From Rariloculus sp965263005 (GTDB lineage: Bacteria; Pseudomonadota; Gammaproteobacteria; Steroidobacterales; Rariloculaceae): a stretch of DNA of 64,000 nt. Position 1 is the first letter of the stretch. Each line of letters starts with the position of its first letter. Location of the stretch: NCBI RefSeq assembly GCF_965263005.1, contig NZ_OZ253579.1, forward strand, positions 2,418,001-2,482,000, in the 5' to 3' direction. This document shows positions 59,488 to 64,000 of the stretch, piece after piece. The notes under the pieces were generated by a model. The model did not search any database. It had not been told where the DNA came from and saw nothing but the letters and a program-made list of their open reading frames with translations. Made by a program: the position numbers and the translations under genes.

Positions 59488-60942
59488 ATGAATCAGGCTG
59501 AGCAAACGGCCGGACGCGATGCCGAGGGCGCCTCGAAGAGTCGTTTGATCGGGATTGCCGCCGCCGTCATTGCAACGACGATCGTCCTGCTGCTGCCAAC
59601 GCCTGACGGGTTGAACCCGGCCGGTCAACGCACGGCTGCGCTGTTCGTCGGCGCACTGATTCTGTGGGCCTCCGAGGCGTTGCCGATTGCCGTCACATCG
59701 CTGCTCACGCTCGCGTTTCAACCGCTGTTCGGCCTCACGGATCTCGGGCCTGCGCTCGGCAACTTCATGAGCCCCGTATTCTTCTTTGTGCTCACGATGT
59801 TCATCATTGCGCTCGCCTGGACGAAGACCGGCCTTGCGCGGCGGTTCGCCTGGTGGATGCTGTCAAAGGCGGGCACCGACGCCAGGCGCGTCATCTATGT
59901 GTTCGTGCTCGGCGCAGGCACGTTATCGATGATCGTATCGGACGTGCCTGCGGCGGCCATTTTCATGGCGATCGCCCTTGGCATATTCGCGAAGCTCGGG
60001 ATCAAGCCCGGATCCCGGTTCGGCAAGGCGATCATGATCGGCATCCCGATCGGCGCACTGGTCGGCGGCGTCGGCACACCGGCCGGCAGCTCGATCAATC
60101 TCCTTGGGCTTGAGATCATCGTCCAACAGGGCGGCGAACGCATTCCGTTCGTGAACTGGATGGCGATCGGCATCCCCATGGTGGCGGTACTGCTCCCGCT
60201 CACCGCGTTCGTCGTTGCGAAGCTCTTCCCGCCCGAGATTGAAACGATCGGGGTCATGGACGACATCGATGCCGAACGCAAACGGATGGGCAGCCTGAGT
60301 TCTCAGGAACGCAAGCTGATCGCCATCATGAGCACGATGGTCGTCCTTTGGATCCTGAGCAGTTGGCCTGCCCTGTTTCCCGAAATCTTAAGACCACTCT
60401 CCAACGTCTTTCTCGTCGCGATACTCGGCTCGGTCGTCATGTTCGTACCCGGAATCAGGCTCTTTTCCTGGAAGGAAGCGCAGAACGCGACGGGCTGGGA
60501 AGTGCTCATGCTCATTGGCGCCGTGACGGCACTCGGCGTCGTGTCGAGAGACAGCGGCCTGGCTCAATGGCTCGTCGATACGCTGCTGAGCGGGCTCACC
60601 GAATGGAATGCAGTCATCATCCTGCTCGTGATCAGCGCATTCACTGTCGTCATTCACCTCATGCTGCCGATCAATCCCGTCATCCCCGTCGTCATGATTC
60701 CGCCGCTCATGCTGCTCGGCGAGGCGGCGGGCCTCAACCCTGCGTTGTTCGCGCTCCCTGTGATATTCACGGCCTCGTGTGCGTTTCTGCTGCCTCTTGA
60801 TGCCGTGCCGCTGGTCACTTTCGGAAAGGGCTACTACAAGATGTTTGACATGCTGCCGGCCGGCGCGCTGATCAGCGTGGCCTGGGTCATTCTGATGACC
60901 GTCCTGATGCTCGTCATCGGTCCCCTTATAGGGCTGATCTGA
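59488..60942 (+). CDS. DASS (SLC13) family sodium/anion symporter
   Basis: The 484-residue membrane protein has about 12 helices of the divalent anion:sodium symporter type: LFVGALILWASEALPIAVTS, VFFFVLTMFIIALAWTKTGL, IGIPIGALVGGVGTPAGSSI and ALPVIFTASCAFLLPLDAVP. The Ser-Asn-Thr motifs that bind sodium and substrate are replaced (VSDVPAAA; PAGSSIN), so cation use and substrate are uncertain. Relatives transport sulfate, succinate and other dicarboxylates. It follows the two exported-protein genes with a 69-base gap and may share their transcript. Confidence 0.85.
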   Translation: MNQAEQTAGRDAEGASKSRLIGIAAAVIATTIVLLLPTPDGLNPAGQRTAALFVGALILWASEALPIAVTSLLTLAFQPLFGLTDLGPALGNFMSPVFFFVLTMFIIALAWTKTGLARRFAWWMLSKAGTDARRVIYVFVLGAGTLSMIVSDVPAAAIFMAIALGIFAKLGIKPGSRFGKAIMIGIPIGALVGGVGTPAGSSINLLGLEIIVQQGGERIPFVNWMAIGIPMVAVLLPLTAFVVAKLFPPEIETIGVMDDIDAERKRMGSLSSQERKLIAIMSTMVVLWILSSWPALFPEILRPLSNVFLVAILGSVVMFVPGIRLFSWKEAQNATGWEVLMLIGAVTALGVVSRDSGLAQWLVDTLLSGLTEWNAVIILLVISAFTVVIHLMLPINPVIPVVMIPPLMLLGEAAGLNPALFALPVIFTASCAFLLPLDAVPLVTFGKGYYKMFDMLPAGALISVAWVILMTVLMLVIGPLIGLI

Positions 60943-61057
60943 CAAAAGGCCTGGCACTGCCCTGCCCTTCCGACCGTGAGCGCTCCCGCCTGGTCGTGGG
61001 GCAGCGCGGCATCCTGCTCGGCTGTGCACATCGGCGACGCAAACCGGGCGCAAGCTG

Positions 61058-61945
61058 CTAGCGGCGCACGCCGAGAAGTACACCCGAGAAGACGAATGCG
61101 GCGCCGAGAAGATGATAGGGAAACAGGCGCTCGCCTAGGAAAACGATTGCGAACACCGCGCCGAAAACCGGAATCAGGTTGATGAAGATCGCTGTGCGAT
61201 TCGGGCCGAGCGAACGCACGCTGAGATTCCAGAAGTACATTGCAAGCACGGTCGGAAAGACTGCCAGATAGATGATGGCACTCATGACATCCGTGTTGAG
61301 TTCGAACGACCGTCCGACGGCCGCCTCGATGAGCGCAAGCGGCAGCAGAATGGCCGTGGCCAACACGGCGATGATGAACAGCAGCACATCGCTGCTCGGC
61401 AATTGCCTGCGGCGGTGCAATTGAACGGCGTAGATCGACCATGCAATGACAGCCGTCAACATGATGAGGTCGCCGATGTTGATTTCAAGCGCGAACAGGA
61501 CCGCGGGATCGGCCCGGGAAATCATCGCGAGTATCCCGAAAAATGCGAGGCCAATGCCGACAGCCTGGCGCGAATTGAGCCGTTCCCCTGCAACTGCCCA
61601 CGCGACCACGGCGGTGATTGCGGGTTGGCTCGCGTTGACGAGCACGGCATTCGTTGCTGTCGTGAAATAGACCGACAACAGCGACAGGCTGCTGCCTGCC
61701 GTCATGACCGTCCCGAGCAGGAGCAGCGACTGCCAGTGCTTGCGAATGAGTGCTGCCTGCCGGGGCAGACGCTTCCACACGAAAGGCAGCAATAAGGCGA
61801 GCGCGACAGCCCAGCGTGCGCAAGACAAGGCGAGCGGCGGCACATCGGCGCTGACGGCACGCGCGACGACGGGCGGACTGCCCCAGACTGCCGCGCTTAC
61901 GACCGCAAGCCCATAGGCCGTCCTGTGCCCGATGGTTGGGAACAT
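61058..61945 (-). CDS. EamA/DMT family transporter
   Basis: The 295-residue protein has ten hydrophobic segments in two EamA repeats: AYGLAVVSAAVWGSPPVVAR ... VAWAVAGERLNSRQAVGIGL (repeat one) and MLTAVIAWSIYAVQLHRRR ... FAIVFLGERLFPYHLLGAAF (repeat two). The GERL motif in both repeats is typical. Members export amino acids, drugs or metabolites; the substrate cannot be stated. It is convergent with the DASS transporter and divergent from the next gene pair. Confidence 0.88.
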   Translation of the reverse strand: MFPTIGHRTAYGLAVVSAAVWGSPPVVARAVSADVPPLALSCARWAVALALLLPFVWKRLPRQAALIRKHWQSLLLLGTVMTAGSSLSLLSVYFTTATNAVLVNASQPAITAVVAWAVAGERLNSRQAVGIGLAFFGILAMISRADPAVLFALEINIGDLIMLTAVIAWSIYAVQLHRRRQLPSSDVLLFIIAVLATAILLPLALIEAAVGRSFELNTDVMSAIIYLAVFPTVLAMYFWNLSVRSLGPNRTAIFINLIPVFGAVFAIVFLGERLFPYHLLGAAFVFSGVLLGVRR

Positions 61946-62107
61946 CGTCTTCGATACCGTGTTCAGCTTAGTGATGCCGCTACTTTGAAGTCACGTGCCT
62001 GCGGCCGGCGAGAGCTTCGAGCACAGGTTAGCATGCCCGCTCTCGCCCGCGATTTCCCGTGCTTCGATCGGCAGCCGCAAGAGAGAGGACTTTGTATAAG
62101 AAAGTAC

Positions 62108-62135
62108 TTGACATTGTGGATGTAGCGGCTAGACT
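62108..62135 (+). promoter_or_regulatory. Strong promoter giving a probably leaderless transcript
   Basis: TTGACA (62108-62113) is a perfect -35; with 16-base spacing a -10 TAGACT (62130-62135) follows. Transcription should start about 62142-62145, where the ATG of the next gene lies (62145), leaving at most a few bases of leader and no ribosome site. Confidence 0.6.
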
Positions 62136-62144
62136 TTCATCGCG

Positions 62145-62762
62145 ATGCCGAAGGAATCGAAATTGAGATCAGTCGAGGGCGGCACCCCGACGCCGATCAG
62201 CTCCGGGGCGGCCGAAAACCTGCGTTACATCCGGGATACGATCGAGGCGACACACACCTTCACGTCCGTACCAGGCAAAGGTTGCATCGCGATGGGCCTC
62301 GCCGCGTTGGCTGCGGCAGCGCTCGAATCGATACCGGCGTTCTCGGCTCATTGGCTCCCGATCTGGCTAGCCGCGGCGGTGGCCTCGTGCACGGCGGCGC
62401 TGTTCTTCATGGAGCGCAAAGCGCGCGCCGAGGGATTGAGCCTGCGCCGATCCGTAGCCTGGCGATTCTTTCTGACGCTGACACCGGCATTCGTCGTCGG
62501 CGGTATTCTCACGGTCGCGCTCCTGGAGACAGTCGGGCGCGACGTCATAGCAGGCATCTGGTTGCTCATGTACGGCGTCGGCCTTGTGGCGTGCGGCACT
62601 TTTTCGATTCCCGTCGTACTCATCGCCGGTCTCGGTTTCATGGGGCTCGGCACCGTCACGCTCGCAGCACCCGCGGCGTGGACGATAGCCACGCTGGCGC
62701 TCGGCTTCGGGGGCATCCACCTCGTTCTCGGCACAATCATCATGAGGGATCACGGTGGCTAA
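62145..62762 (+). CDS. Membrane protein coupled to a winged-helix regulator
   Basis: The 205-residue protein has a soluble N-terminal 45 residues (ENLRYIRDTIEATHTFTSVP) and about six hydrophobic helices (GLAALAAAALESIPAF, WLAAAVASCTAALFFM, FFLTLTPAFVVGGILTVALL, GIWLLMYGVGLVACGTF, VVLIAGLGFMGLGTVTLAAP, ATLALGFGGIHLVLGTII). No family is certain. It overlaps the following transcription-factor gene by 8 bases, a pairing found with small sensor-type membrane proteins. Its ATG sits almost at the predicted transcription start. Confidence 0.7.
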   Translation: MPKESKLRSVEGGTPTPISSGAAENLRYIRDTIEATHTFTSVPGKGCIAMGLAALAAAALESIPAFSAHWLPIWLAAAVASCTAALFFMERKARAEGLSLRRSVAWRFFLTLTPAFVVGGILTVALLETVGRDVIAGIWLLMYGVGLVACGTFSIPVVLIAGLGFMGLGTVTLAAPAAWTIATLALGFGGIHLVLGTIIMRDHGG

Positions 62763-63147
62763 AATCACGACCAAACTGGAGCCGGCATCGCCGGCGGCGG
62801 CGCCGCCAAAGAAACGCTTGCGCATGGTTGCCGGATACTTCTCCGACCCCGATTCAAGCGACGCCGGCCGCTTGCTCCACGAGCGCATCCGGCTCGGGAT
62901 CATGGGTGCGCTAAGCGTCAGTCACCGCATGAGCTTCCGCGAGCTCAAAGATCTGCTCAAGACGACCGACGGGAACCTCAGCAAGCATGCGCGAACGCTG
63001 GAGGACGCGGGTTATCTGAATTGCAGGAAAAAGTTCGCCAAGCGCGTACCCAGAACCGAATACAGCCTGACGGCGAAAGGCAAGCGCATGTTCGCCAGGC
63101 ATCTCGACCACATGGAAGCACTGATCCACGCGACCCGGGGTGAATAG
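62755..63147 (+). CDS. Winged-helix transcriptional regulator
   Basis: GTG 62755 overlaps the membrane protein gene. The 130-residue product has the winged-helix core of the HTH_27/MarR-ArsR-like type: RLLHERIRLGIMGALSVSHR, MSFRELKDLLKTTDGNLSKH, ARTLEDAGYLNCRKKFAKRV, PRTEYSLTAKGKRMFARHLD. No metal-binding Cys motif is present. It probably controls its own operon and may be held by the membrane protein. The first 25 residues are a Pro/Ala-rich extension. Confidence 0.85.
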   Translation: MAKITTKLEPASPAAAPPKKRLRMVAGYFSDPDSSDAGRLLHERIRLGIMGALSVSHRMSFRELKDLLKTTDGNLSKHARTLEDAGYLNCRKKFAKRVPRTEYSLTAKGKRMFARHLDHMEALIHATRGE

Positions 63148-63198
63148 GTCGTTGCGCGCAGAATCTGCAACTGCGACTGCCTGACAAGGGAATTGGCG

Positions 63199-63945
63199 AT
63201 GCATGTAGCGATAATCATGGACGGTAATGGCCGTTGGGCCGAGCGGCGCGGCCTGAGACGAACGGCCGGACACGAAGCGGGTGCGCGCACTGTCCGGCGC
63301 GTCGTCGAGGCAGCAGTTCGCGCCAACATCGATGTGCTGACGCTTTATGCCTTTTCATCCGACAACTGGTCCAGACCGGCTGATGAAGTCGACCGCGTCA
63401 TGTGGCTGTTTCGTCGGTATCTGCAAAGTGAAGCCGCGCACTGTGTCGAGAATGGCGTGCGAATCAGCGTCATCGGCCAGCGAGAACGGCTGACGCTCGG
63501 ACTTCGCAGAATCATCGAACAGGCCGAGCAAGTCACGGCCGGGGGCCGACGGCTCACGCTTCAGTTGGCTGTGGACTACTCGGCCCGCAACGCGATCATA
63601 CGCGCCGCGCACTCGCTGAGCCTCGATTCCGGCTCGGACGAAACCTCGGGCGATATGGATCGCGGCACGAGCCAGAGCTTCGCCAAACGGATCGCCGATG
63701 CAATGCACTCGCAGGTCGACGAGTCGAGCGTCGACTTGTTGATCCGTACGGGAGGCGAGCGTCGGCTCAGTGACTTTCTGCTATGGGAATGCGCCTATGC
63801 GGAACTGGTCTTCGTCGACGCGTATTGGCCTGACTTTGGCGAAGCAGCATTCCAGGCGGCCCTCGAAGAGTTCGACCGCCGCGAGCGCCGTTTCGGGGGT
63901 CTTTCGGGCAGCCGCCCGGCTCAACTCGCCGGAGACGCAATCTGA
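63199..63945 (+). CDS. uppS: Isoprenyl (undecaprenyl-type) diphosphate synthase
   Basis: This cis-prenyltransferase adds isoprene units to farnesyl diphosphate to make the lipid carrier for peptidoglycan. The 248-residue protein has the conserved MDGNGRWAERRG (catalytic Asp8), GHEAGARTVRRVV, LYAFSSDNWSRP, and the C-terminal DLLIRTGGERRLSDFLLWEC and ELVFVDAYWPDF motifs. ATG 63199 follows AAGGGA; a TTG six bases earlier is less likely. It lacks its usual neighbours frr, cdsA and dxr, so it may be a second cis-prenyltransferase. The last 55 bases of the window hold nothing recognisable. Confidence 0.92.
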   Translation: MHVAIIMDGNGRWAERRGLRRTAGHEAGARTVRRVVEAAVRANIDVLTLYAFSSDNWSRPADEVDRVMWLFRRYLQSEAAHCVENGVRISVIGQRERLTLGLRRIIEQAEQVTAGGRRLTLQLAVDYSARNAIIRAAHSLSLDSGSDETSGDMDRGTSQSFAKRIADAMHSQVDESSVDLLIRTGGERRLSDFLLWECAYAELVFVDAYWPDFGEAAFQAALEEFDRRERRFGGLSGSRPAQLAGDAI

Positions 63946-64000
63946 GAATCGAGAATTGACGTGGTCAGCGCGTGCTTGCGCCGAACGTAACTGGCCGCTC

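Overview
The window is a GC-rich bacterial chromosome segment that looks gammaproteobacterial. The evidence is the fabG-acpP-fabF-pabC-mltG-tmk-holB-pilZ order, a complete ccmABCDEFGHI cytochrome c maturation operon, type II secretion pseudopilins, Pol IV, and tRNA genes that encode CCA. No genus can be named from this alone; a free-living marine or soil lineage is a guess.

Layout. 1-1496 (minus): gspG-H-I-J minor/major pseudopilin genes, cut by the left edge. 1605-8316 (plus): fatty acid synthesis, folate, peptidoglycan, dTMP and clamp-loader genes ending in a PilZ protein. 8378-13035: a FadJ-like beta-oxidation enzyme, an EEP-family phosphodiesterase, a small lipoprotein and an M48 protease. 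13562-16875: ABC-F ATPase (uup), dinB and a small unannotated gene. 16880-23551 (minus): the ccm operon with overlapping genes. 23957-29582: VOC protein, RhlE-type helicase, oligopeptidase B-like lipoprotein and a TauD/TfdA dioxygenase.

29832-48124 is an integrated element of about 18.3 kb in the 3' end of tRNA-Leu(UAA). It is bounded by 56-bp exact direct repeats and has a tyrosine integrase just inside attL. Its left part is satellite-like: integrase, AlpA-type regulator, VapE-type ATPase, an iteron-like cluster that could be an origin and, near the far end, a terminase-small-subunit-like gene. Its cargo is a type I restriction-modification system (hsdM-hsdS-hsdR), a decayed PD-(D/E)XK-like nuclease gene, a HEPN-motif protein, an exported HELGH metalloprotease and several small genes. 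A complete IS3-family copy with a 4-bp target duplication and at least one IS remnant have eroded it. Two further genes carry in-frame stop codons.

48155-53278 beyond the element holds an IS1634-type remnant, higBA, a TPR protein, a second toxin-antitoxin-like pair and tRNA-Cys. 53384-64000 returns to ordinary chromosome: HupE/UreJ, DUF3450, a ThDP enzyme, a beta-keto acid cleavage enzyme, two exported proteins (one DUF6152-like) beside a DASS-type transporter, an EamA transporter, a probably leaderless membrane-protein/regulator pair and an isoprenyl transferase. A 160-bp palindrome-rich dispersed repeat occurs in two full and two partial copies next to stop codons in the chromosomal part.
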